This document shows, piece by piece, positions 47,925 to 56,531 of a stretch of DNA of 64,000 nt (positions within the stretch are counted from its first letter, which is position 1; the number at the start of each line of letters is the position of its first letter). The DNA comes from Clostridium rhizosphaerae (GTDB taxonomy: Bacteria > Bacillota > Clostridia > Clostridiales > Clostridiaceae): NCBI RefSeq assembly GCF_016765585.1, contig NZ_JAESWC010000012.1, positions 1-64,000 on the forward strand, given 5' to 3'. The notes below the pieces were generated by a model. The model was not told the DNA's origin. It saw nothing but the letters and a program-made list of their open reading frames with translations, and ran no database searches. The position numbers and the translations under genes were made by a program.

Positions 47925-48572
47925 TTGGATACTAATACAATAATAAAATTCTTTCCTATATTAATAAAAGGAAGTATAACAACCATAGAACTTACTACTA
48001 TTACTATTGTTCTTGGAACTGCTTTAGCTCTTTTGATAGCATTTACTAAAATTAGCAGGAATGTATTTCTAAACTCCTTTGGAAGCCTGTATACCTGGCT
48101 CTTTAGGGGAACTCCCCTATTGGTTCAGTTATTCCTTATATACTATGGCCTTCCACAGTTTGGGCTAAGACTAGATCCTTTTCCTGCTGCAGTAATTGGG
48201 TTAACTCTAAACATAGCAGCATATATTGCAGAAGTTATAAGAGCCTCAATAGAATCTATAGAAAAAGCTCAATGGGAAGCTGCCTATACAATGGGTCTAG
48301 GCTTTTGGAAAACTGTATTTCTTATAATACTTCCTCAAAGTATGAAAAGAATGATACCTCCATTAACAAATGAATTTATTGCTTTATTAAAAGATACTTC
48401 TTTAGTATCCACTATAGCCATGGTGGATTTAATGAGAACCGCACAGCAAATATCAAGCACAACCTTCAAGCCTATGGAAATACTTCTTGGAGCTGCAATA
48501 CTTTATTTAATGATGACTTCTGTATTTACAATAATATTTAAAGTAATGGAAACAAAATTTAGTTATGATTAA
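47925..48572 (+). CDS. Amino-acid ABC transporter permease
   Basis: A 215-aa HisM/GlnP-type permease with about five membrane helices. The conserved segment RGTPLLVQLFLIYYGLPQ lies near residue 60, and the EAA loop is QWEAAYTMGLGFWKTVFLIILP near 125. GAGGTGG six bases upstream marks a TTG start at 47925; the ATG at 47910 lies before that site and has none of its own. It follows the binding-protein gene by 27 bases and ends in two terminators. No ATPase gene follows, so the energising subunit is encoded elsewhere. Confidence 0.92.
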   Translation: MDTNTIIKFFPILIKGSITTIELTTITIVLGTALALLIAFTKISRNVFLNSFGSLYTWLFRGTPLLVQLFLIYYGLPQFGLRLDPFPAAVIGLTLNIAAYIAEVIRASIESIEKAQWEAAYTMGLGFWKTVFLIILPQSMKRMIPPLTNEFIALLKDTSLVSTIAMVDLMRTAQQISSTTFKPMEILLGAAILYLMMTSVFTIIFKVMETKFSYD

Positions 48573-48603
48573 AAAAATCTGCAAAACACTGCAGATTTTT
48601 TTA
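48572..48603 (+). terminator. Terminator after the amino-acid permease
   Basis: AAATCTGCA (stem ending 48584) pairs with TGCAGATTT (from 48591) and is followed by T residues. The hairpin overlaps the last base of the permease stop codon. Confidence 0.85.
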
Positions 48604-48628
48604 TTTAAGTTATATTTTTCAAAAAAGT

Positions 48629-48657
48629 AAAACAGCCCTTGGGGCGGGGCTGTTTTT
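48629..48657 (+). terminator. Second, G+C-rich terminator
   Basis: ACAGCCC (48632-48638) pairs with GGGCTGT (48647-48653) and is followed by TTTTT. It forms a tandem with the preceding terminator. Confidence 0.8.
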
Positions 48658-48835
48658 AATAAATAAAAAGGGGGCTATTTAATTCTTTTTATTTATCCTT
48701 GCACAATTATTATATTAAAATTATACAAAAAATACAATAGTTTTTGCAAAGAAAATTGTAAAGTAATTGTTAAATGAATAACTTTCCTTCATATTTCGTT
48801 TACAATTGAATGTTTTCTTATCAAATATAGTATGA

Positions 48836-49552
48836 TTAAATACTTTTTAAAATACTTATTTCATTTTCGGTCAATTCTCGACATTGACCTTCTTCCAAAT
48901 CTTCTGGAAGCAAAAGTGGTCCAAAACTAATTCTTTTCAAAAATACTACATTCTTATCCACACTATTAAACATTCTCTTAACTTGATGAAATTTCCCTTC
49001 CTGTATAGTTACCAAAACTTCTGATCCATTTTCATCAGAATTTAATATTTCAAGCTTTGCAGGCATGCACTTATACTCGTCATCTAAGACAATACCATTC
49101 TCAAAAGCCTTAATATCCGACTCATCAACCTTTTTATCTATTTCAGCGTAATACACCTTATCTACGTGCCATTTTGGCGCTATCAGTCTGTGATTTAATT
49201 CCCCATCATTAGTTATAAGAAGCAGCCCTACTGTATCTTTATCAAGCCTTCCTACCGGAAAAGGTTCAAAAGCTCTGTATTCATCATCAATCAGATCAAT
49301 TACTGTCTCATCATAATTGTCAAAGGTAGCAGATACTACACCTGCTGGTTTATTCATCAGTAAATATATGTACTTTCTATAATTCAGCTTTTCACCCGAT
49401 ACAATTATCTCGCTCTTTTCCGGATCTATCTGCATGGAACTGTCTTTTGCAGACTTACCATCTATTAAAACTTCTCCCTTTTTAACAAGAGCCTTTACTT
49501 CCTTCCTGCTTCCATAACCTAAATTGGCTAAAATTTTATCTAATCTTTCCAT
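48836..49552 (-). CDS. rsuA: 16S rRNA pseudouridine synthase, RsuA type
   Basis: A 238-aa RsuA/RluB/E/F family enzyme that isomerises a uridine in rRNA. An S4 RNA-binding domain (1-60, starting MERLDKILANLGYGSRKEV) precedes the catalytic domain with D104 in GRLDKDTVGLLLITNDG. The RLIAPKWHVDKVY segment and G-x-x-H-QVKRM near residue 190 are typical. I favour RsuA (16S U516) over the 23S enzymes because of the SPKW-like H-VDK pattern; this is a judgement, not proof. It is followed at its 5' side by a cluster of palindromic elements with no genes. Confidence 0.85.
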   Translation of the reverse strand: MERLDKILANLGYGSRKEVKALVKKGEVLIDGKSAKDSSMQIDPEKSEIIVSGEKLNYRKYIYLLMNKPAGVVSATFDNYDETVIDLIDDEYRAFEPFPVGRLDKDTVGLLLITNDGELNHRLIAPKWHVDKVYYAEIDKKVDESDIKAFENGIVLDDEYKCMPAKLEILNSDENGSEVLVTIQEGKFHQVKRMFNSVDKNVVFLKRISFGPLLLPEDLEEGQCRELTENEISILKSI

Positions 49553-49590
49553 TACTTACCTCCTGTAATAAAATTGCGAATTAAAATAAC

Positions 49591-49902
49591 CACAGCCTGT
49601 GGCGCAAAGACCTTAGAGCCTATTGTAGAAAATAATATTTTACCTTATGATTCCTTTGCGTATGTTCTAAGACTTGCAATACTGAAAAGCTAAGAGTATC
49701 TATGGGTTCGCTTTAATTTCTTGTTTCTTTAATAGCCGTAGCCTTTAAAACTTCTTTAGTAAACTTAAAATACTTTTAGCTTGCTCAAAAGAGAGACTCT
49801 AAGCTTTTCAGCATCACTTCGCCAAGAACATGAGCAAAGTCATCAATCAAGTTAAATATTATTTTCTACACCTGCTCTTTGTCTTTACACCCAGCCTATG
49901 TA
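49591..49902. repeat. 310-bp inverted-repeat element
   Basis: The left arm near 49624-49695 (GTAGAAAATAATATTTTACC...) matches, inverted, the right arm near 49801-49868 (...TTAAATATTATTTTCTAC). Homology extends outward to AGCCTGTGG-type sequence on the left and its inverted counterpart on the right. A fragment of the same outer sequence (AGGCTCTAAGGCCTTTACG) recurs at 55954-55972. Confidence 0.75.
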
Positions 49903-50009
49903 GTTTTTATACGCCATTATAAGTATTTATATGACTTGCTTAATGATTTCTCTTTGTAATTATGTTTTAATTATGTAACAAAACTTAATTAGAAATTTAT
50001 AAGAAGCTG

Positions 50010-50272
50010 CCGCTTAAAAGGTTTGGTGAGAAAAAACAGCTAGAAAGATGGAGAATAACTAAGATAAACATTGAACAAGCTTTAGAAAATCTTATGCCGG
50101 CGTTTAAAAATTTGTATTCCTAGCTATGACCCTCAAAAACTCTCCTTAAGAGAATTAGTGTTGAATAAAATTTTTTTAATAAGTCAGCATTAGATTTTAT
50201 TAGTGAAGTTTAACATGATATTCTCCATCTTGCTGGCGATATTTTATAACCAAAACTTTTTGCTCGCAATCT
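50010..50272. repeat. 265-bp palindromic element, copy A
   Basis: Imperfect inverted repeat ending in CAGCTAGAAAGATGGAGAATA and TATTCTCCATCTTGCTGGC, with weaker flanking arms outside. Clearly homologous over its full length to 55650-55925, but in the opposite orientation. No coding potential was recognised. Confidence 0.85.
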
Positions 50273-50292
50273 ACTTATATTATATCCTTACT

Positions 50293-50328
50293 CAAAAAAA
50301 TAACAACAGCCCGTAAAAGGCTGTTGTA
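50293..50328 (-). terminator. Terminator of the lytic transglycosylase gene
   Basis: ACAACAGCC (50303-50311) pairs with GGCTGTTGT (50319-50327) and is followed on the minus strand by TTATTTTTTT. Confidence 0.88.
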
Positions 50329-50330
50329 AC

Positions 50331-50987
50331 TTATTTGCCTGAATAATACTGCATTACTTTTTTTACATAATTTTGAGTTTCCGTGTAGTTTGGTATTCCA
50401 TTATACTTTGCTACAGCTCCTGGCCCTGCATTATAAGCAGCTAAAGCAAGCTCCTTTGAATTTCCGTACATGTCTAAAAGATTCTTCAAATACTTTGTTC
50501 CGCCATCTACATTCTGCTGTACATCATAAGGGTTGTCTACTCCCATTGAACGTGCTGTTCCAGGCATAAGCTGCATAAGACCCATAGCTCCTGCTCCTGA
50601 CTTAGCATTAGGATTAAAGCTTGATTCCTGCTTTATAACTGCCATTATAAGCTGTTTATCTACACCATACTTTTTTGATGCATTCTGTGCTGCTTCATCA
50701 ATGGAAATATTATTGCTGGTAATATCATTATGAACACCATACTGCACGTCTTGTACAAAATCTTGAAGAGGCTGCCCACCGCCATAGCCTAAACCGCTTA
50801 AAGTACTCTCATCAATCCCAAGAGAACCTAATCCGTCTGGATTATCCTGCATAGCTTTTGTTAAGCTTTCCATTACTATTTGAAAGGCACTTGAATCCTC
50901 ACCTGCTGCACTTTTAAGCATTTGTGTAACAAGCTGCATTTGCATATATTTTTCTACATTATTTTGCGCATTATTATCTACTTTCAA
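50331..50987 (-). CDS. SLT-domain lytic transglycosylase
   Basis: A 218-aa protein with a C-terminal Slt70-type lysozyme-like domain (about residues 100-215). The catalytic glutamate is E121 in [10 protein letters not shown]. It is followed by [16 protein letters not shown] and [13 protein letters not shown], the three classic motifs. It would cleave peptidoglycan to 1,6-anhydro products. No signal peptide is visible at the start. The first ~90 residues are a Gln/Met/Ser-rich linker, so export may use another route or act at the cell wall during flagellar or division processes. The start appears to be a TTG, with AGGAG about 11 bases upstream, so the exact N-terminus is uncertain. Confidence 0.9.
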   Translation of the reverse strand: MKVDNNAQNNVEKYMQMQLVTQMLKSAAGEDSSAFQIVMESLTKAMQDNPDGLGSLGIDESTLSGLGYGGGQPLQDFVQDVQYGVHNDITSNNISIDEAAQNASKKYGVDKQLIMAVIKQESSFNPNAKSGAGAMGLMQLMPGTARSMGVDNPYDVQQNVDGGTKYLKNLLDMYGNSKELALAAYNAGPGAVAKYNGIPNYTETQNYVKKVMQYYSGK

Positions 50988-51017
50988 AACCGTCGCACTC
51001 CTTATAAAGATAATTAT

Positions 51018-51117
51018 ATATAATGCACTAAAGTTCTTACATTCATGATGTCATAAAATATCCATTCTTCAAGGATTTTTGGGACATCATGAATGTATTA
51101 GAACTTTTGCATTGTAT
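51018..51117. repeat. 100-bp palindromic repeat, copy 2
   Basis: Homologous to 35702-35801 but inverted. Both inner arms differ from copy 1 and still complement each other (ATTCATGATGTC with GACATCATGAAT). Confidence 0.9.
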
Positions 51118-51219
51118 TTATTATAAGTTATAAATATCTCTGCTTTTTATATTACTCCATATTAATTATGCCCTACAATTTATTTAAATTCAATGGAAAT
51201 AATACGATTGTCTACTTTC

Positions 51220-53220
51220 TTATTCCACTAAAAATTCAAGCATATCATAATCTTCATAGGAACACTTTTTCAAACTGCTTCTTGTTAGAACCAATATTCT
51301 ATAAGTTCCCTTTGAAAATGGCATAAAACTGTAGTAGTTCTTCTTGCTGTAATTTTGCATTAGCTCCCAGTCACCCTTGTTCATAAGATAGAACTCATAA
51401 AGTACATCCTTTCCCCCGCTGCAATCTGCAGTGAAGGTTACCCCTTCATTTACTATAACCTTCGTTCTATCACATTGTATTTTTGTATTAGTAATAGGAA
51501 GTGCATCTTGTACCTTTATCCTTATATCTTTTTTAGTATCAAACTCTTTATCACTGTCCTGATTTTTTGCGTATATCTCAATCAAATAGTTACCGCTGCA
51601 TTTAGGCGTAAACTTATACTTTTTTTCTTTGACAAAGTCTGTTTCCTCAACCTTCTGACCATTAATGCTAAGAACATACCTTAGTATAGTTTTCTTAGTG
51701 TTTTGTGTTATTATATTATATTCTATAGTATCTCCAACAAGATAGTGCTCTTTTGCATTTGAAAGTATATGCTCTATAACAGCAGGCATATAATCAAAAA
51801 CTTCAACAAGAACTATGGAATGACTATCATACTCTCTTGTAGAATACTTATCCTTTACTCTGACCTCAACCTCGTAATTCCCCTTTTCTTCTGCTGAAAA
51901 ATTAACCCAGTTACAGGTACCATATTCTATTTTATTTATAGGCTTTCCATCTTTTTTCTCAATAAAACTGTATCTGAGCTCTGTTCCGCCGCTTGCAATA
52001 ACTTTAACTTTTACAACTTCATTCTTTAAAAGCCTATTATTTCTATCTAAACTTACCTCATTAATTACTACAGGGTCATTACAGTATTCATCTATTTTGA
52101 AATTCAGGCTCGAAGCTGCTTCAAAGCTGCTTTCATAAGATACATCCTTAACCCAAAGCTCAATATTATACTCTCCTGATTTTTTAGTCTTCCAGGCATA
52201 AGTATTATTTCTTATATAGCCTGAATCCTCACTGTTGTTTCCATCTATTTTAAATCTATATAAAAGCTCTTTGCCGCCGCTTACAACTGCTTTTAAAGTA
52301 ACTATACTTTCACAAACCTGTGGCGAGCTTAAATCACTTGAAAAGCTTTGAATCACAATATCCATATAAGGCTTAACATTGTAATTTATTATAGCTCTAT
52401 CATCATACTCTTTTGGTGAATACATATCCTTTGTAAGACACAAAAGCTTATACTCTCCATAAACCTTCTCAGAAAAACTTACCATTCTCTTCGTAGAATA
52501 ATCTTGAACACATTCTGAAGTTCCATCCGGATTGAATTTTATAAATTTATATAAAATCATTCTGCTGTCTTCATAATCTGCCTCTACCTGAAAAATAAGT
52601 TCACTGTTAACAATCATATCTGAAATCAAACATTCAAAATTTGTTATTTCCAGTTTCTTTATTCCCTCAACTTCAAATTTAACTTTTTCAAAATCATCAA
52701 ATTTATTTTTAGACTCAAGGGTTTTACACTCTACTAGAATTTCTTGTTCTCCTGTTTCCCTAACACTTAATGCTAAAGTATTTTCAGCACTATAATCTTT
52801 AATTAGATTCCAGTTTTCTTTTTCTTTTATCCAATATCTATATACAACAGGTACTACGCTTGTTTCTACAGATAGATAAAGCTTATCTCCAATTTTTAGT
52901 TTTGATTTATCTAAATAAATATGTTTAATAAGCTTTTCTTCTTCGCCAATTGTATAATCAGCCTTAGCAAAATAATCAAAGGATTTGCTGCTGTCTTTTT
53001 CCTTAGCTTGTACCATTATTGTATATTTGCCCTCCTTTTTAGGAAGCCATTCCACACTTTCACCCTCGCTAAAATCCTTCAAGGTCTCCCATGTTCCATC
53101 ACTGCCAACTATAAATTTATATTGAAGTCTTTCTTTTGGTTTTTCATCAATAGACATAACAATTTTTGTATTTTTTTCTTGTGGGCTTTCTACGTTAAAA
53201 ACTATACTTATATCGTTCAT
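51220..53220 (-). CDS. Multi-repeat triple-tyrosine (Y_Y_Y) domain protein
   Basis: A 666-aa all-beta protein built of about seven tandem repeats of roughly 90-95 residues. Each contains an LxYRF-like strand (for example LLYRFKIDG, LRYSFIEKK and VLYEFYLMN), a W- or Y-containing centre, GxYxIxVxAKD, and an S.x(S/E).(F/Y)D closing motif. This matches the Y_Y_Y beta-sandwich. Clostridial members are often called two-component regulator three-Y proteins although no kinase is attached. There is no signal peptide, anchor or cell-wall domain, so secretion is unclear. It stands alone, and a 100-bp palindromic repeat flanks each side at some distance. Function is unknown. Confidence 0.8.
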   Translation of the reverse strand: MNDISIVFNVESPQEKNTKIVMSIDEKPKERLQYKFIVGSDGTWETLKDFSEGESVEWLPKKEGKYTIMVQAKEKDSSKSFDYFAKADYTIGEEEKLIKHIYLDKSKLKIGDKLYLSVETSVVPVVYRYWIKEKENWNLIKDYSAENTLALSVRETGEQEILVECKTLESKNKFDDFEKVKFEVEGIKKLEITNFECLISDMIVNSELIFQVEADYEDSRMILYKFIKFNPDGTSECVQDYSTKRMVSFSEKVYGEYKLLCLTKDMYSPKEYDDRAIINYNVKPYMDIVIQSFSSDLSSPQVCESIVTLKAVVSGGKELLYRFKIDGNNSEDSGYIRNNTYAWKTKKSGEYNIELWVKDVSYESSFEAASSLNFKIDEYCNDPVVINEVSLDRNNRLLKNEVVKVKVIASGGTELRYSFIEKKDGKPINKIEYGTCNWVNFSAEEKGNYEVEVRVKDKYSTREYDSHSIVLVEVFDYMPAVIEHILSNAKEHYLVGDTIEYNIITQNTKKTILRYVLSINGQKVEETDFVKEKKYKFTPKCSGNYLIEIYAKNQDSDKEFDTKKDIRIKVQDALPITNTKIQCDRTKVIVNEGVTFTADCSGGKDVLYEFYLMNKGDWELMQNYSKKNYYSFMPFSKGTYRILVLTRSSLKKCSYEDYDMLEFLVE

Positions 53221-53340
53221 TTAATCTCATCCCCTGTTTATAAGATACCTCAAAATACATTATACTATAATTCCATAATTTGTTATAGTATTTTTTTAAG
53301 TTACGTAACTCTGATTTTGTCTCTTAATATACTTTAAAAT

Positions 53341-53440
53341 ATATAATGAAATAAAGATTTTACGTTAATGTTGTCTCAAAACATTCAATTTTGAAGGATT
53401 TTTATGGCATCGTTAATGACTATAACTTTTGCATTGTATA
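53341..53440. repeat. 100-bp palindromic repeat, copy 3
   Basis: Same orientation as copy 2, more diverged. The outer sequences TATAATG and TTTTGCATTGTATA are kept, while the inner arms pair poorly. It lies in the 288-bp gap upstream of the pullulanase gene, which otherwise holds only A+T-rich sequence. Confidence 0.75.
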
Positions 53441-53508
53441 TAATAATATAATAAGTTATAATTTTTGTTATAACGTTTGCACATTTTTATTAAAGGAGAT
53501 TATTTATA

Positions 53509-55641
53509 ATGTTTAATGCAGAAGTAACTAAATTTAACGAAATAAAATTACACTTAATCGAACAGGTTAATCTGTCTTCTAATGAAATAATAATCAAAAA
53601 TGGAGACAAGTATCCTAAAATTAATGAAATTCAAAATAACAACAATTCTATAATTATAAAGCTAAATGATGAAATAAATATAAAACATGACTGTTATATT
53701 ACTTGCAAAAATGTAACAGTTAAAGCTATTTACAGGGAAATATTTAATACTGAAGCTTTTAATATGAGATACTTCACAGATTTAGAGCTGGGTAATTTCT
53801 ATAGTGAAGATAATACAAATTTCAGAGTATGGTCTCCAGCCGCTGAAAAGATAGATTTACTGCTTTATAAAAACTGCGATCCGGAAATAAAAGAAGATCC
53901 AGTAAGGCTGTCAATGAAAGAAGACAATGGTCTTTGGAGTCTAAATGTTAATGAGAATCTAAAAGGCTTATTCTATACTTATGAAGTAACAGTATATGGT
54001 CAGACAAAAGAAGCCGTAGACCCTTATGCAAAAGCCCTTGGAATAAACGGCCTTAGGGGAGCAATTATAGATTTTAATGACACAAATCCTGAAGGCTTTT
54101 TAAACCATCAAGCCCCTAGAATTGAAAACTTTACTGAAGCAATAATATATGAAACTTCAATTAGGGATATTTCCACCCACCCTGACAGTGGCGTAAAAAG
54201 TAAAGGTAAGTTTTTAGGACTTGCAGAAGAAAATACAAAATCAAGCAAAGGACTGTCTACTGCCCTGAATCACATATTAGAAATGGGGGTAACTCATGTA
54301 CAGCTTATGCCGATGTATGATTTCAGTTACGTAAGTACCAATGAAAGAAATTCTGTAAAATACAACTGGGGTTATGACCCTCAAAACTATAACGCTCCTG
54401 AAGGAAGCTACTCCACTAACCCATATGATCCAATAGCAAGAATTTATGAACTTAAAATTTTAGTTCAGGCTCTGCACAAAAATAATTTATGTGTAAACAT
54501 GGACGTAGTTTATAATCATGTTTTCAACCTTGAGACTGAAAACTTAGAAAGAATATTCCCTGGCTACTATTTCAGATTTTTTGAGGATGGAAAAGCATCA
54601 AATGGCAGCGGCTGCTCAAATGACACAGCTTCAGAACGTCTCATGATGAGAAGGTTTATTGTAGATTCTGTTTACTGCTGGGCTCAGGAATATCATCTTG
54701 ACGGTTTCCGTTTTGATTTAATGGGACTTCATGATGTTACCACAATGAATGCAGTTCGTGAAAAGTTAAATACTTTAGAAAGACCTATGATGCTGTATGG
54801 TGAAGGCTGGATTTTAGGTACTATGCTTTCAGATGATATAAAAGCAAACCAGCAGAATGCAAACAAAATGCCTCATATAGGACACTTTAACGATACAATT
54901 AGAAATACTGTCCGTGGAAGTGTATTTATTAAAGAAGAAAAGGGCTTTGCAAGCGGTATGGAAAATATGGAGGAAACAGTACAATACTGCGTAGTTGGCT
55001 GTACTGATTATACAGGCAACGGAAATTCTCTTTTTAAATCTCCAGATCAGGCTATAAATTATGTTTCAGCTCACGACAATAATACTCTATGGGATAAACT
55101 AAAATTTTCAAATCCTGAAGATAGTGAAGAAAATCTGAAATCAATGCAAAAACTTTCAAATGCAATAGTATTGACTTCACAAGGAATTCCCTTCCTTCAC
55201 TCTGGTGTTGAATTTTGCAGAACAAAATATGGTATTGAAGACAGTGTTCGTTCAGAGGACCATATAAACTGGATGGATTGGGACAGAAAAGCTCAATACA
55301 TTGATGTCACTAAGTATTACATGGGTTTAATAAAGCTTAGAAAAGAGCATAACGCTTTTAAGATGAACAATGTAGAACAAATTAAAAATCACCTGGAGTT
55401 TTTGCCTGATATGCCTAAAAACACTGTAGGTTTTATTCTTAAAAATTATGCTAACGGAGATAGCTGGAAGGATATAATTGTTATTTACAATGCAGGCAAA
55501 GAAGCTGTAAGCATAAATATTCCTGAAGGCACTTGGAATGTAGTTGTTGATAAAAACTCTGCAGGTGTTGAAGCCTTAAGAAATCTAAACACAAATGCAA
55601 TTACTGTAGAAAGTATTTCAATGACAGTTATATATAGATAA
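53509..55641 (+). CDS. pulA: Type I pullulanase (GH13)
   Basis: A 710-aa starch/glycogen-debranching enzyme that hydrolyses alpha-1,6 linkages. A short N-terminal domain and a CBM48 (about 95-190) precede the GH13 barrel. The type I hallmark YNWGYDP is at residues 285-291. The catalytic triad is D403 (DGFRFDLMG), E432 (GEGW) and D523 (AHDN). No signal peptide is present, so it is intracellular, probably acting in glycogen or maltodextrin turnover. GGAG precedes the ATG. It stands alone, and its 3' flank carries a 265-bp palindromic element. Confidence 0.96.
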   Translation: MFNAEVTKFNEIKLHLIEQVNLSSNEIIIKNGDKYPKINEIQNNNNSIIIKLNDEINIKHDCYITCKNVTVKAIYREIFNTEAFNMRYFTDLELGNFYSEDNTNFRVWSPAAEKIDLLLYKNCDPEIKEDPVRLSMKEDNGLWSLNVNENLKGLFYTYEVTVYGQTKEAVDPYAKALGINGLRGAIIDFNDTNPEGFLNHQAPRIENFTEAIIYETSIRDISTHPDSGVKSKGKFLGLAEENTKSSKGLSTALNHILEMGVTHVQLMPMYDFSYVSTNERNSVKYNWGYDPQNYNAPEGSYSTNPYDPIARIYELKILVQALHKNNLCVNMDVVYNHVFNLETENLERIFPGYYFRFFEDGKASNGSGCSNDTASERLMMRRFIVDSVYCWAQEYHLDGFRFDLMGLHDVTTMNAVREKLNTLERPMMLYGEGWILGTMLSDDIKANQQNANKMPHIGHFNDTIRNTVRGSVFIKEEKGFASGMENMEETVQYCVVGCTDYTGNGNSLFKSPDQAINYVSAHDNNTLWDKLKFSNPEDSEENLKSMQKLSNAIVLTSQGIPFLHSGVEFCRTKYGIEDSVRSEDHINWMDWDRKAQYIDVTKYYMGLIKLRKEHNAFKMNNVEQIKNHLEFLPDMPKNTVGFILKNYANGDSWKDIIVIYNAGKEAVSINIPEGTWNVVVDKNSAGVEALRNLNTNAITVESISMTVIYR

Positions 55642-55649
55642 TGAGTAGA

Positions 55650-55925
55650 TTACGCACTAAATGTTTTTGTGATAGAATACCGCTGGCAAGATGGAGAATA
55701 TCACGATAAACTTCACTTCACTAAGAAAACCTAATGCCGTCTTATTAAAAAATCTGTATTCTACGCTAATTCTCTCAAGAGGAGTTTTTATGGGTCATAG
55801 CTAGGAATACAGATTTTTCAAACGTCAGCATAAGACTTTCTAGAGTTTGTTCAATGTTTATCTTAAGTTATTCTCCATCTTGCCAGCTGCTTCATATTCA
55901 CACAAAATCTTTTAAAGCGTAGGCT
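55650..55925. repeat. 265-bp palindromic element, copy B
   Basis: A perfect 19-bp inverted pair, GCTGGCAAGATGGAGAATA (55682-55700) and its complement (55869-55887), lies inside weaker outer arms. Inner arms AATCTGTATTC/GAATACAGATT also pair. The orientation is reversed relative to copy A at 50010-50272. Confidence 0.9.
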
Positions 55926-56024
55926 TTTTATTAACTTTTAGCTATAATTTCAATACAAAAGCTAGGCTCTAAGGCCTTTACGTCGCAGCATGCGGTCATT
56001 TAGGTCGCAAAATCATTTAGCTTT

Positions 56025-56465
56025 TTACATGCTTTCATTCTTAATTAACTTTAAAAGGTTTCTATAAAGCCTTTCGTCATCTTCTCTGCTTCTTTTCTTT
56101 TGATTTGAAGTTTTTCCTCCACCTCTTCTAACCTTAGCAGATATATGTCTTTCAAATAAAAGCTTATCTATATTATCATTAGTGTAAATATATCCTTTAG
56201 GGCTAATAGCAAAGGCTTTTTTACCAAGTACCATTGCAGCTACACCAAAGTCCTGGCTTACAACTATATCATTTTGTTTTGCTTCATTGGCAACAGCCAT
56301 ATCAACGCTTTGGAAACCGCTGTCCATATATTTTATAGTAGAATAGTCGCTTGAAAGAAAATGATTTATATCACAGTACATTATTATTTCAAGACCATGT
56401 TCCTTTCCAAGTTCCTCTATAATATCTTTTCCCGGGCATGCATCAGCATCTACTATTATTCTCAT
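56025..56465 (-). CDS. YaiI/YqxD (DUF188) family protein
   Basis: A 146-aa protein of the UPF0178 family, which has a PIN-like nuclease fold. MRIIVDADACPGKDII at the start and DIVVSQDFGVAAMVLGKKA near residue 80 carry conserved aspartates. No reaction is established. The family's C-terminal RRGGGKTSNQKKRSREDDE stretch is basic and may contact nucleic acid. GGGAG precedes the ATG at 56465, so a 16-codon longer frame is rejected. It lies upstream of a palindromic element, with pgi just upstream and separated by a terminator. Confidence 0.88.
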   Translation of the reverse strand: MRIIVDADACPGKDIIEELGKEHGLEIIMYCDINHFLSSDYSTIKYMDSGFQSVDMAVANEAKQNDIVVSQDFGVAAMVLGKKAFAISPKGYIYTNDNIDKLLFERHISAKVRRGGGKTSNQKKRSREDDERLYRNLLKLIKNESM

Positions 56466-56488
56466 ACTTCTCTCCCTTAAATTAAAAA

Positions 56489-56525
56489 TTAAGGGGATGA
56501 TGCTATTTTGCAAAATCCCCTTGTA
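56489..56525 (-). terminator. Terminator of pgi
   Basis: AAGGGGAT (56491-56498) pairs with ATCCCCTT (56515-56522), and the minus strand continues AATTTTTAATTT. It overlaps the region just upstream of the YaiI gene. Confidence 0.8.
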
Positions 56526-56531
56526 ATTTTA

